Assembly (NCBI GenBank): GCA_002429085.1
Contig: DIYR01000031.1
Span: 1 to 18,451 of the forward strand
DNA length: 18,451 nt
Source of the DNA: Flavobacteriales bacterium UBA6049
GTDB taxonomy: Bacteria; Bacteroidota; Bacteroidia; Flavobacteriales_G; Salibacteraceae
Direction of reading: 5' to 3'
In this document: one piece after another, positions 1 through 8,263 of the stretch
How positions within the stretch are numbered: position 1 is the first letter of the stretch
Layout of the letters: each line of letters starts with the position of its first letter
Translations under genes and position numbers: made by a program
Notes under the pieces: generated by a model
The model's database searches: none
What the model was told of the DNA's origin: nothing
Seen by the model: the letters and a program-made list of their open reading frames with translations, nothing else

Positions 1-846
1 TCCAACCGTCACCCAATTCAAGAGGGCTTCTTGGTTTCTGGAATGTTAATTCCATTATGTATGCCAATTGATGTGCCACTATGGATGTTAGCCGTTGCAA
101 CTGCATTTGCAGTAGTAATTGGAAAAGAAGTGTTTGGTGGAACAGGTATGAATATCTTGAACCCAGCACTAACAGCAAGAGCATTCTTGTTCTTTGCGTA
201 TCCAACTAAAATGTCTGGTAACTCAGTATGGGTGAATACGGGCACGGCAGAAGGCGAACAAGTAGTAGATTCATTTACTGGAGCTACTGCATTAGGAGAT
301 TTGGCAGGCACAGTAGGTAAAGGTGTTGGCGGAAGCTCAGAAGTTATGAGCATGTTTGCCGATGGAGGCGTTTATAGCTTCTACAATGCATTTATGGGGT
401 GGATTCCAGGATCAGTTGGTGAAACATCTGCAGTGGCATGTTTACTAGGTGCAGGGCTATTAATCATTACTGGAATTGGAAGTTGGAGAATCATGTTGAG
501 CATGTTGCTTGGTGGTTTATCAATGGGCTTCATCTTTAACGCATTTGCTGTAAACGACTTCATGACGATTGCACCTTGGCACCAAATTGTTTTAGGTGGA
601 TTTATGTTTGGTATGATATTCATGGCAACAGATCCTGTATCTGCAGCACAGACTAATACTGGAAAGTGGATTTATGGATTCTTTGCAGGGTTCTTTGCTA
701 TCATGATTCGTGTATTTAACCCTGCGTATCCAGAAGGGGTTATGATGGCGATCTTATTCATGAACGTAATGGCTCCAATGATTGATCATTACGTGGTTCA
801 AGGAAACATTAAGAAACGTGTTAAACGTGCAGCAGCCGTTGCATAA
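1..846 (+). CDS. nqrB: Na+-translocating NADH:quinone reductase subunit B (5' end missing)
   Basis: Integral membrane subunit of Na+-NQR; it carries a covalently bound FMN and takes part in quinone reduction and Na+ passage. The frame is open from base 1, so the gene begins outside the window; about 281 codons remain of a protein usually near 400 residues. The family signature G-K-E-V-F-G-G-T-G-M-N with the following N-P-A-L-T-A-R is at about 121-180. The flavinylation motif D-S-F-T-G-A-T lies at 268-288, with the acceptor threonine codon at 286-288. Several hydrophobic helices follow, and the C-terminus is basic. A TTG codon at 31 is an internal leucine, not a start, because the residues before it (N-R-H-P-I-Q-E-G-F) also match the family. 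It is followed 19 bases later by nqrC. nqrA presumably lies upstream outside the window. Identity is secure. Confidence 0.96.
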   Translation, partial: SNRHPIQEGFLVSGMLIPLCMPIDVPLWMLAVATAFAVVIGKEVFGGTGMNILNPALTARAFLFFAYPTKMSGNSVWVNTGTAEGEQVVDSFTGATALGDLAGTVGKGVGGSSEVMSMFADGGVYSFYNAFMGWIPGSVGETSAVACLLGAGLLIITGIGSWRIMLSMLLGGLSMGFIFNAFAVNDFMTIAPWHQIVLGGFMFGMIFMATDPVSAAQTNTGKWIYGFFAGFFAIMIRVFNPAYPEGVMMAILFMNVMAPMIDHYVVQGNIKKRVKRAAAVA

Positions 847-865
847 TCTAAAGAGCTAAGAAATC

Positions 866-1627
866 ATGGCAATAAATAGAGATAGTAACGGATATACATA
901 CGTCTTTGCCATCGCAATGGTGGTGGTAGTAGGCTCAATCTTGGCTTCGTTAGCAATGGGGCTAAAAGATCTTCAGCAAGAGAATATGAAACAAGAAAAG
1001 ATGCGCGACATCTTAGTTTCTGTTCAAGTGATGGAGAAAGATCAGGCAATGACAGAAGCTCCTGAATTGTTTAACCAATACATTGCTAAACGTGTATTAC
1101 TTGATGCTGGAGGTAAGGTTTTAGCTGAAGAATCAGGAAATATTCCATCAAAAGCACAGGCACCAGAAGATCCATTTAACATTGATGTACAAAAACAGTA
1201 TCGCTCTTTCAAAGCAAACGTGGTGAAAGCAGAAGATATGAAGTACCCATTGTTTGAGTGTTCTAAGGATGGTAAAACATTTTACATTGTACCAATGGTA
1301 GGTACAGGTCTTTGGGGGCCAATTTGGGGTTATGTTGCATTCAAAGATGATTTGAATACCATTTACGGAGCAACATTCGATCACAAATCAGAAACTCCAG
1401 GTCTTGGAGCTGAAATTAAAGAAGCTGGATTCCAAAAACAATTCGTTGACAAAACCATTTTCGAAGGAAGCGAGTTCGTTTCAATTAGCGTATTGAAAGG
1501 TGGAGGCGGTAAAGCAGATCCACATGGTGTTGATGGAATTACAGGTGGAACAATTACATCAGATGGTGTAAATGACATGTTGAATAACACACTTTCAGTT
1601 TACGCAACTTATTTCAAACAAAACTAA
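866..1627 (+). CDS. nqrC: Na+-translocating NADH:quinone reductase subunit C
   Basis: NqrC holds the second covalent FMN of the complex on its periplasmic side and passes electrons within Na+-NQR. The 253-residue product has one N-terminal membrane helix at about residues 12-32 and a soluble FMN-binding domain. The flavinylation motif is D223-G-I-T-G-G-T229, so Thr229 is the predicted FMN acceptor; the Vibrio motif is S-G-A-T, and here the four residues are T-G-G-T. A T-P-G-L-G-A-E-I segment, typical of the FMN-binding domain, lies near residues 178-185. The ATG at 866 is the first start after nqrB, and the membrane helix begins at the expected distance from it. No clear Shine-Dalgarno is present, as is usual in Bacteroidota. 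The next gene starts 11 bases after the stop. Confidence 0.97.
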   Translation: MAINRDSNGYTYVFAIAMVVVVGSILASLAMGLKDLQQENMKQEKMRDILVSVQVMEKDQAMTEAPELFNQYIAKRVLLDAGGKVLAEESGNIPSKAQAPEDPFNIDVQKQYRSFKANVVKAEDMKYPLFECSKDGKTFYIVPMVGTGLWGPIWGYVAFKDDLNTIYGATFDHKSETPGLGAEIKEAGFQKQFVDKTIFEGSEFVSISVLKGGGGKADPHGVDGITGGTITSDGVNDMLNNTLSVYATYFKQN

Positions 1628-1638
1628 TCTGGAGCATC

Positions 1639-2319
1639 ATGAGTGAAGTAGCAGAAAAAGTTGAAAAGAAATCAGAACCATTATTCTCTAAGAAGAATAA
1701 AACACTGATTACAGATCCTCTGGATGACAACAACCCTATTACGGTTCAAGTATTAGGTATTTGTTCAGCATTGGCAATTACCGTGCAGGTTAAAAATGCG
1801 GTGGTAATGTCTTTGTCTGTATTATTCGTATTGATAGCAGGTAACTTGGTAGTATCATTGATGCGTAACCTTATACCTGGCCGTATTCGTATCATCGTTC
1901 AATTAGTAGTTGTTGCCTCTTTGGTAATCATTGTTGATCAGGTGTTGAAGGCATACGTATACGATGTGTCAAAGCAATTATCCGTTTTCGTTGGTTTAAT
2001 TATCACCAACTGTATTATCATGGGACGTTTAGAAGCGTTTGCTTTGGGTAACAAACCTTGGCCAGCTATCTTAGATGGTTTTGGTAATGGTTTAGGTTAT
2101 GGTGCCATTTTGATTTTAGTAGCAGTTGTTCGCGAAATTTTTGGAACTGGTAAATTCTGGGGTGTCGAGTTATTCGGAAATGCTTCAGAAGGAACTGGCT
2201 TGTTCGCAATGGGATACATGAACAACAATATGATGATTCTGCCTCCAATGGCATTGGTAGTAGTTGGAATTATCATTTGGGTTCAACGTGCTAGAAACAC
2301 TAAACTAATTGAAGATTAA
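1639..2319 (+). CDS. nqrD: Na+-translocating NADH:quinone reductase subunit D
   Basis: Six-helix membrane subunit that, with NqrE, forms the core of Na+-NQR and holds an intramembrane iron-sulfur centre in the NqrD/NqrE interface. The two conserved cysteines are visible: C42 in G-I-C-S-A-L-A-I-T and C125 in I-T-N-C-I-I-M-G-R. They are 83 residues apart, the same spacing as Cys29 and Cys112 of the Vibrio protein. The product has 226 residues against about 210 in Vibrio; the extra length is a charged N-terminal extension (about residues 1-20, rich in Lys and Glu) with no obvious domain. The ATG at 1639 is 11 bases after the nqrC stop and no nearer start fits. It is co-directional with the rest of the operon. 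Confidence 0.97.
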   Translation: MSEVAEKVEKKSEPLFSKKNKTLITDPLDDNNPITVQVLGICSALAITVQVKNAVVMSLSVLFVLIAGNLVVSLMRNLIPGRIRIIVQLVVVASLVIIVDQVLKAYVYDVSKQLSVFVGLIITNCIIMGRLEAFALGNKPWPAILDGFGNGLGYGAILILVAVVREIFGTGKFWGVELFGNASEGTGLFAMGYMNNNMMILPPMALVVVGIIIWVQRARNTKLIED

Positions 2320-2340
2320 TCGGTTTAAGACTTTAAGACA

Positions 2341-2958
2341 ATGCAGGAATTAGTTAACATATTTATCAAAGGCGTTTTCGTTGACAACATGATTTTCGCC
2401 TACTTCCTGGGTATGTGTTCGTACCTTGCCGTTTCTAAAACGGTAAAAACAGGTGTTGGTCTTGGTGCTGCTGTAATCTTTGTATTAGGAATTACAGTGC
2501 CTATCAACTATTTATTAGAGAACTATGTATTGAAAGAAGGAGCTTTAGCTTGGCTAGATCCATCTTTTGCTGAGATCGATTTGAGCTTCTTAAGCTTTAT
2601 TATGTTCATTGCAGTAATAGCATCAATTGTGCAGTTAGTAGAAATGTTGGTAGAGAAATTTGCTCCTGCACTTTATGGTGCTTTGGGGATCTTCCTTCCA
2701 TTGATCGCTGTAAACTGTTCTATCTTAGGTGGAGCGTTATTCATGCAAGAACGCCAATATGCTTCTATAGCTGAGGCAACTTCGTTTGCTCTTGGTTCTG
2801 GTGTGGGATGGTTCTTAGCCATTGTTGCTATTGCAGCTATTCGTGAGAAGATTCGTTACTCTCACATTCCAGCTCCTCTAAGAGGACTAGGGATTACATT
2901 TATTCTAACCGGACTTATGGGAATTGCTTTCATGAGCTTCATGGGTATTAAACTCTAA
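2341..2958 (+). CDS. nqrE: Na+-translocating NADH:quinone reductase subunit E
   Basis: Pseudo-symmetric partner of NqrD in the membrane core of Na+-NQR; it supplies the other two cysteines to the intramembrane Fe-S centre. The 205-residue product is almost entirely hydrophobic helices. C26 sits in F-L-G-M-C-S-Y and C126 in A-V-N-C-S-I-L-G-G, matching Cys26 and Cys120 of the Vibrio protein (198 residues). The ATG at 2341 is 21 bases after the nqrD stop; placing C26 at exactly the Vibrio position supports this start. It is followed 18 bases later by nqrF. No anomaly is seen. Confidence 0.97.
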   Translation: MQELVNIFIKGVFVDNMIFAYFLGMCSYLAVSKTVKTGVGLGAAVIFVLGITVPINYLLENYVLKEGALAWLDPSFAEIDLSFLSFIMFIAVIASIVQLVEMLVEKFAPALYGALGIFLPLIAVNCSILGGALFMQERQYASIAEATSFALGSGVGWFLAIVAIAAIREKIRYSHIPAPLRGLGITFILTGLMGIAFMSFMGIKL

Positions 2959-2976
2959 TTAGGAAAAAGACTAGAA

Positions 2977-4269
2977 ATGGGATCTACAGTTATTTTAACA
3001 ATTGCAGTATTCTTAGTAGTGGTTGTACTACTAGTATCACTGTTACTGTTTGCAAAAGCAAAGCTTTCTCCAGCAGGATTAATGAAAATTGAAATCAATG
3101 GTGAGAGAACTATTGAGGTTGAAGCTGGAAGTTCATTATTATCAACATTAGGTAACAACGGTATCTTCTTACCATCTGCATGTGGTGGTGGTGGTACTTG
3201 TATCCAATGTACTTGTCAGGTATTAGAAGGTGGAGGTGAATTACTTCCAACGGAAGAGCCTCACTTTACTCGTAAAGAAGCAGCTGATCACTGGAGACTT
3301 GGATGTCAGGTGAAAGTGAAGAACGACATGAAAATCCAGATTCCTGAAGAAATCTTCGGAATTAAGAAGTGGGAAGCTATTGTTGTTCGTAACTATAACG
3401 TTGCCTCTTTTATTAAGGAATTCGTTGTGGAGATTCCAGAGGATATGGATTACAAAGCGGGTGGTTACATTCAAATTGAAATTCCAGAATGTGAAGTGAA
3501 ATATGCTGATATCGACATTACAGCTCACCCTCAGGAACACCCTGGTGATCCTAAGAAATTCCAAATGGAATGGGATAAGTTTGGTCTTTGGGGCTTAACA
3601 ATGAAGAATGATGAGCTTGTAGAGCGAGCATATTCAATGGCCTCTTATCCTGCAGAAGGGCGTGAGATCATGTTGAATGTTCGTATTGCTACTCCACCAT
3701 GGGATAGAGCTAAAAATGCATGGATGGACGTGAATCCAGGTGTTGCATCCTCATATATCTTTAGTCGTAAGCAAGGTGATAAAGTAACTATCTCAGGACC
3801 TTACGGAGAATTCTTTATCAAAGAAACAGAAGCGGAGATGTTATATGTAGGTGGTGGTGCTGGTATGGCTCCAATGCGCTCTCATTTATATCACTTATTT
3901 AGAACATTGAAAACTGGTAGAAAAGTGTCTTACTGGTACGGAGGTCGTTCTAAACGTGAGCTGTTCTACATCGATCACTTCAAAGCATTAGAGAAGGATT
4001 TCCCGAATTTCAAATTCTACATGGTATTATCTGAGCCATTAGAAGAAGATAATTGGAAAGTGATGAAAGATACTGACAGCGAAGGTGATGGATTCACAGG
4101 ATTTGTTCACCAAGCAGTAATCGACCAATATCTTTCTAAGCATGATGCACCAGAAGAAATTGAATTCTACTTCTGTGGTCCACCAATGATGAACCAAGCG
4201 GTTCTTAAAATGTGTGACGATTGGGGTGTTCCTGATGAGAACGTTTCATTCGATGACTTCGGAGGATAA
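2977..4269 (+). CDS. nqrF: Na+-translocating NADH:quinone reductase subunit F (NADH-oxidising)
   Basis: Electron-entry subunit: it oxidises NADH on the cytoplasmic side and passes electrons through FAD and a 2Fe-2S cluster into the complex. Order of domains in 430 residues: N-terminal membrane anchor (about 4-26); plant-type ferredoxin domain with C69, C75, C78 and C110, matching Cys70/76/79/111 of Vibrio; ferredoxin-reductase FAD domain with R217-A-Y219-S220; NAD-binding domain with G292-G-G-A-G-M-A-P; and the usual C-terminus ending in the aromatic/acidic run F-D-D-F-G-G. An extra cysteine, C80, sits next to the cluster ligands. The protein is about 20 residues longer than the Vibrio one (408). 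It is the last gene of the operon; an intrinsic terminator begins 22 bases after its stop. Confidence 0.98.
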   Translation: MGSTVILTIAVFLVVVVLLVSLLLFAKAKLSPAGLMKIEINGERTIEVEAGSSLLSTLGNNGIFLPSACGGGGTCIQCTCQVLEGGGELLPTEEPHFTRKEAADHWRLGCQVKVKNDMKIQIPEEIFGIKKWEAIVVRNYNVASFIKEFVVEIPEDMDYKAGGYIQIEIPECEVKYADIDITAHPQEHPGDPKKFQMEWDKFGLWGLTMKNDELVERAYSMASYPAEGREIMLNVRIATPPWDRAKNAWMDVNPGVASSYIFSRKQGDKVTISGPYGEFFIKETEAEMLYVGGGAGMAPMRSHLYHLFRTLKTGRKVSYWYGGRSKRELFYIDHFKALEKDFPNFKFYMVLSEPLEEDNWKVMKDTDSEGDGFTGFVHQAVIDQYLSKHDAPEEIEFYFCGPPMMNQAVLKMCDDWGVPDENVSFDDFGG

Positions 4270-4290
4270 TCAACGTATGTTTGTAAACGT

Positions 4291-4320
4291 AAAGAGCTCT
4301 CTTTTGAGGGCTCTTTTTTT
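4291..4320 (+). terminator. Intrinsic terminator of the nqr operon
   Basis: An 11-bp stem (4291-4301 pairing with 4306-4316, with one G-U wobble) closes on a TTTT loop and runs into an uninterrupted T tract ending at 4320. It lies 22 bases after the nqrF stop, so it should end the nqrBCDEF transcript and insulate it from the secreted-protein unit that starts at 4423. Confidence 0.9.
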
Positions 4321-4422
4321 ATGCTTTATGTCATTGTTAAGTTTACCTACATCTGAATTCTTTTACTTTTTTCGATAATTTCGGACTCACAATACTCTTA
4401 ATCTATTTAATCATTACTTATC

Positions 4423-5637
4423 ATGAAATCATCTCTTTCAGCATCTTCTTCATCTACCTTACGTTTATCCTCTATACTAACCATTTTTACGCTATTGTTT
4501 TCCGCACAATGGAGCATGGCACAGCTATACTCTAATGGGATAAACAACATCAGTTCAAATTGGGTAGGGGTAGGGAAATCTTCACCAGGAGGCTCACTAC
4601 ATATCAAGGAAACTGCTGGTTCACCTGGTTTTACACTTCCGGGGCAACCTGCTAGTTATACCTACATTCCACTACTACGTTTAGAAGGTACACCAGCTGC
4701 AGGTGGGCCAATCCCAGTTGGGCCTGCACCCACATGGGATATGCGAATGGATGGATCATCGGGTTTAACTTTTTCTACAAATCCTTCTGGTACAGTAACA
4801 CCCGTGCTTACTCTATACTCTTCTCGTACAGAGTTTAAGAATAAACTCATGTTAGCCGATAATGCTGAGTTTAATGAAAGCATAACACCAGATGGTACCC
4901 AAGGGTATCACTTGTCTTTGGGTATGCGCGAAGTTTCTGCTGGTAATTGGATGGGGACAGGCTTTACTTTTCATCAGTCAAGTAGTGGAGACTTTCATCT
5001 CGTGCTCAATAAAACTGCGAACATGGTTATTCAAGGTGCTTCTGCATTGGCTGACCTTACCAAATTAACCGTTAACAGCTACAAAGCGACATTTAACGTA
5101 CACCAAGAAATAAGCACACGTCCATCGGCTACAGGAAATAGCAACTATGCCGATCTACAATTTACCAATACCCAATCTACCAATAGCGATAAACGCATGT
5201 TTGTAATACGCAGTATAGGCGATCAACATTCATCTGCACCCAACACCTTAGAGTTTTGGGATCCGAATAACGATGGCAATGCGTGGTTCTCTATGCCAGT
5301 TAGGATTGGGGGTGGATATAGTGATATAGGCGTTATCAACAATGACTATGATCTATATGTGTCTAAAGGGATAAGAACGGAAAAAGTAAGTGTAAAGCCT
5401 TATGCGCAATGGCCAGATTATGTTTTCGATTCTGAATACAGCTTACTATCCATTGTTGACTTGAAGAATTACATTGAGAGAAATAGCCATTTACCAGAGG
5501 TTCCGAGTGCTGAAGAAATAGAGAGGGAAGGAGTGAATCTTGGCGAAATGGATGCAATTCTTCTTAAGAAGATAGAAGAGCTTACGTTGTATATAATTGA
5601 TCTGGAAGAGAGGTTGAACAATGTTGAAGCTAAATAA
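4423..5637 (+). CDS. Secreted protein with Bacteroidota 'tail-fibre-like' C-terminal module
   Basis: Function unknown. The 404-residue product starts with a long Ser-rich leader and a hydrophobic core, with likely signal-peptidase cleavage near residue 34 (S-M-A before Q-L-Y-S). The middle is rich in Ser, Thr, Asn and Gly, with beta-strand character and no catalytic motif I can name. From about W330 the protein carries a module I recognise from many secreted Bacteroidota proteins: W-P-D-Y-V-F, then an L-P-E-V-P-S-A-E-E-I segment, then V-N-L-G-E-M-D-A and a terminal coiled coil (about 370-402). Annotation pipelines often call such proteins 'tail fibre domain' or 'bZIP'; the module resembles a trimerising/chaperone end but lacks a clear S74 peptidase motif. 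It is the first gene of the unit; the next ORF starts 11 bases after its stop. No phage genes are nearby. The identity of the C-terminal module is good; the role is unassigned. Confidence 0.85.
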   Translation: MKSSLSASSSSTLRLSSILTIFTLLFSAQWSMAQLYSNGINNISSNWVGVGKSSPGGSLHIKETAGSPGFTLPGQPASYTYIPLLRLEGTPAAGGPIPVGPAPTWDMRMDGSSGLTFSTNPSGTVTPVLTLYSSRTEFKNKLMLADNAEFNESITPDGTQGYHLSLGMREVSAGNWMGTGFTFHQSSSGDFHLVLNKTANMVIQGASALADLTKLTVNSYKATFNVHQEISTRPSATGNSNYADLQFTNTQSTNSDKRMFVIRSIGDQHSSAPNTLEFWDPNNDGNAWFSMPVRIGGGYSDIGVINNDYDLYVSKGIRTEKVSVKPYAQWPDYVFDSEYSLLSIVDLKNYIERNSHLPEVPSAEEIEREGVNLGEMDAILLKKIEELTLYIIDLEERLNNVEAK

Positions 5638-5648
5638 TAATTCTATTT

Positions 5649-6191
5649 ATGAAATTGTTACGATTTTATTTTGTTCTGGCTTGTATGCTGGTAATAGTTA
5701 GTTGCTCAAAGGAAGATAACAAGGAATTACCAAACAAAGAACCAAAAGATCATAGTATAGAAACTTCTATTGATGGAGAAATGGTTGACTTTGTTTTTAA
5801 CGCCAATGTGTATTATTATCCTCGGTGCAGTACTTTAGAATTTGCGGGCTACTTAAACAATAATGGATACATATATGCCTCTGCTATTATCGATGGCAAA
5901 GGTGAATACCAGTTTAATACTGATATGACATATGCAGAAGACTGCTCTAATCCGCCATTTTCTAACATTATTTATGTTCCTTACCTTCTGCGAACGCGCT
6001 ATGAAGATCAAAATGAGGAGATTTTCTATTTAAATGATTCTCTAAACAGTATCTTGAATGTTACACTATTTGATATCAACAACAAGATTATTGAAGGAAA
6101 TTTTGAGTTTACACTTTTCAATGATAGTTTAAACGAATCAAAATTTGTTTCTGCTAACTTTTACTTACCATTTAGAACTAACGACTTATGA
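5649..6191 (+). CDS. Lipoprotein, paralogue of the one at 8264, upstream of the secreted hydrolase
   Basis: Predicted 180-residue lipoprotein of unknown function. A signal peptide ends in the lipobox I-V-S-C19. Residues after the cysteine read S-K-E-D-N, fitting the X-K-(D/E)2-X lipoprotein export signal described in Capnocytophaga, so surface exposure is likely. The mature part looks like a single beta-rich domain; its ending (F-D-I-N-N-K-I-I-E-G-N-F-E-F-T-L) aligns by eye with the C-terminal part of the lipoprotein at 8264. This fold style resembles small Bacteroidota lipoproteins of the DUF6252 kind, but I cannot confirm the family. Its TGA stop overlaps the ATG of the hydrolase in an ATGA tetranucleotide (6188-6191), which implies translational coupling. 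Confidence 0.88.
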   Translation: MKLLRFYFVLACMLVIVSCSKEDNKELPNKEPKDHSIETSIDGEMVDFVFNANVYYYPRCSTLEFAGYLNNNGYIYASAIIDGKGEYQFNTDMTYAEDCSNPPFSNIIYVPYLLRTRYEDQNEEIFYLNDSLNSILNVTLFDINNKIIEGNFEFTLFNDSLNESKFVSANFYLPFRTNDL

Positions 6192-8260
6192 TCAGGTTAT
6201 TTTGTGTGCTTTTGTACTCATCAATTTGTTTGAATTTGCTTCAAGCACAGCAGCCAATAATAGCTTCTCAATCATACTTAGGGGAGTATGCAAGAGGCGA
6301 TTATGAGGTTTACAGGGATGGCTCTCCCGGACTTCCTCTCAGAGAAGTTAAAAAACCATTTATTCTAGTAGAAGGTTTTGACCCAAATCAGGAATATGGT
6401 ATTTATCCGAGCGTTCCCCCATCAGGAAAGAAAGATATTTACAAAGAGTTTCGATATTCACCTAGCTTCTTAGGATATGAATTGACTAAACGTGATTACG
6501 ATGTTATTATCTTAAACTTCGAGAATGGAGGTGACTACATTCAACGTAATTCAATGCTATTGATTGAGTTAATTGAAAAGCTCAATATGGAGAAAAACTC
6601 AGAAGACCAGTTAGTAGTAGCTGGCTATAGTATGGGAGGACTAGTTGCTAGGTATGCTTTGACTTATATGGAGAAACATGAGAAAGATCATAATACTCGC
6701 TTATATATTTCAATGGATTCTCCACATAAAGGTGCTCATGTACCAGTTGGTCTTCAAGCTCTTGTTAGAACTTTTGATAGTCAGGCTATGCAAACGATGT
6801 TTCCTCAGTTGGCAGAAAGCATTAACCAGCTAGATGCACCTGCTGCAAAACAGATGTTGAAATATCGTTTAAAATATGCAACTCAAGCTAATGGTGAAAT
6901 TGATATTAGCCAAGATTTTTTGAAGTTCTTTAATGAGCTTAGTAACTTGAATGAATGTAATGGTTTCCCAACTAAGTGCAGGAATATTGCATTTTCATTA
7001 GGAAGTTGGAATGGAGTTGGACAAAGATCTAATCAAGATATCGATCAAGACGGTATGTTTGATTTTCAATATCATGGGACTTATACAATGTCAATTAACA
7101 TCCCTTTTGGCAGTGGTAGTAGCACGCAACTAATATGGGAGTTAGATCAATGTGAGGCAGCTGGAGCATTTAGCTTCCAAACATTTATGTCGAATGCTTA
7201 TGCCCAAAACTATCCGCATTTATCTTCAAGGAGTTCATATACAGGACTCGGAGCTAACGATAACACATCGACTTATTATTACTTAAATCCAGGTACTGCA
7301 ACATCACTTTTTTTTCCGTCTGGAGCTTGGGATAGATTTTGGTTTTACAAGGAGAATGAACCTATAGATTTTGCACCAGGTGGTAATATTGATATTTACC
7401 GTAAGGTTGGTGACGCTCTTAATGAACAGATTGACTGTAGTGAGGTTTATGCAAATAGTCACACATTTATTCCAACTGTGAGTGCACTAGCCTTTGATAC
7501 TGATGATCTATTTTATAATATAGAGGGAGATCCAAATAAACTTGAAAAGACGCCATTTGATGCAATCATTGGTATTAGTGGGGATAACCTGTCTCATGTT
7601 ATAGGGGATAATAATACTAGTCAAGTACAACTTGTATCAAATTTTGTATTAAACGAAGTTGATAATGACAATGGATTTGGGTGTGCATACAACAATATAG
7701 TTTTTTCTGAGTCAATTAATGCTGGAACTATTGAAACTATAGAAAATGCGAATACAGTGTCGATTACAAATGCTTCTGTTGCTAGTGGAGGAGTTCTTAA
7801 CGTGACAGCCGCAGAGGAGATTTTAGTACTACCAACATTTGATGCAGATGGATTGAGCTATGTACACTTAGAAACAACTCCGTGCACTTCAAAACCATGT
7901 GCATGGGTACCAAAGTATCCATTCTCAGCTATGAGTCAAAAGATGACTGATTTCTCAAAGTCAACTTATAGAACAAATGCGGATGGATCAATTTACTCAG
8001 CAATAAGCAATGGCAATAATCAGGTTCATCAAAACGTTGAAGTCTTTCCTAATCCAATAAAGAAGGGGGAGTATTTGAATGTAAAATCAGATGAAAAGAT
8101 TTTAGACATAAGCCTATTCGACTTAAAAGGAGCAAGAATTGGTGATTTCCATACCATTTCTTCTAGTCAGTATATTATTAATGCAATACCTACTGGCGTT
8201 TACGTTTTACAAGTAACAACCGCTGGAAATGTTGAGAAGTTAAAGCTGATAATTAACTAA
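6188..8260 (+). CDS. T9SS-secreted alpha/beta hydrolase (lipase / PGAP1-like)
   Basis: Probable secreted esterase or lipase of 690 residues. A Sec signal peptide ends near A20. The N-terminal alpha/beta-hydrolase domain shows the nucleophile elbow G146-Y-S148-M-G-G, with S148 as predicted nucleophile, followed by M-D-S-P-H-K-G-A, a segment typical of PGAP1/lipase-like hydrolases. H470 in N-L-S-H-V-I-G-D-N is a candidate catalytic histidine; the acid is not assigned with certainty. D284-I-D-Q-D-G-M-F-D292 fits a DxDxDGxxD calcium-binding loop. The last ~74 residues (from V617, V-F-P-N-P, ending in a Lys-rich amphipathic strand) form a type A T9SS sorting domain, so the enzyme should cross the outer membrane. 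It overlaps the upstream lipoprotein by 4 bases and the downstream one starts 3 bases after its stop. Substrate is unknown; the hydrolase fold is confident, lipase activity is inferred. Confidence 0.9.
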   Translation: MIRLFCVLLYSSICLNLLQAQQPIIASQSYLGEYARGDYEVYRDGSPGLPLREVKKPFILVEGFDPNQEYGIYPSVPPSGKKDIYKEFRYSPSFLGYELTKRDYDVIILNFENGGDYIQRNSMLLIELIEKLNMEKNSEDQLVVAGYSMGGLVARYALTYMEKHEKDHNTRLYISMDSPHKGAHVPVGLQALVRTFDSQAMQTMFPQLAESINQLDAPAAKQMLKYRLKYATQANGEIDISQDFLKFFNELSNLNECNGFPTKCRNIAFSLGSWNGVGQRSNQDIDQDGMFDFQYHGTYTMSINIPFGSGSSTQLIWELDQCEAAGAFSFQTFMSNAYAQNYPHLSSRSSYTGLGANDNTSTYYYLNPGTATSLFFPSGAWDRFWFYKENEPIDFAPGGNIDIYRKVGDALNEQIDCSEVYANSHTFIPTVSALAFDTDDLFYNIEGDPNKLEKTPFDAIIGISGDNLSHVIGDNNTSQVQLVSNFVLNEVDNDNGFGCAYNNIVFSESINAGTIETIENANTVSITNASVASGGVLNVTAAEEILVLPTFDADGLSYVHLETTPCTSKPCAWVPKYPFSAMSQKMTDFSKSTYRTNADGSIYSAISNGNNQVHQNVEVFPNPIKKGEYLNVKSDEKILDISLFDLKGARIGDFHTISSSQYIINAIPTGVYVLQVTTAGNVEKLKLIIN

Positions 8261-8263
8261 AGT

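Noticed and set aside
4376..4383. TAATTTCG as -7 element for the secreted-protein unit
   Set aside because: One base off TAnnTTTG and no TTG at 17-23 bases upstream; too weak to list, although a promoter must lie in 4321-4422.
4423..5637. Prophage or tail-fibre remnant
   Set aside because: The tail-fibre likeness is limited to a module common in secreted Bacteroidota proteins; it has a signal peptide and no phage gene is nearby.
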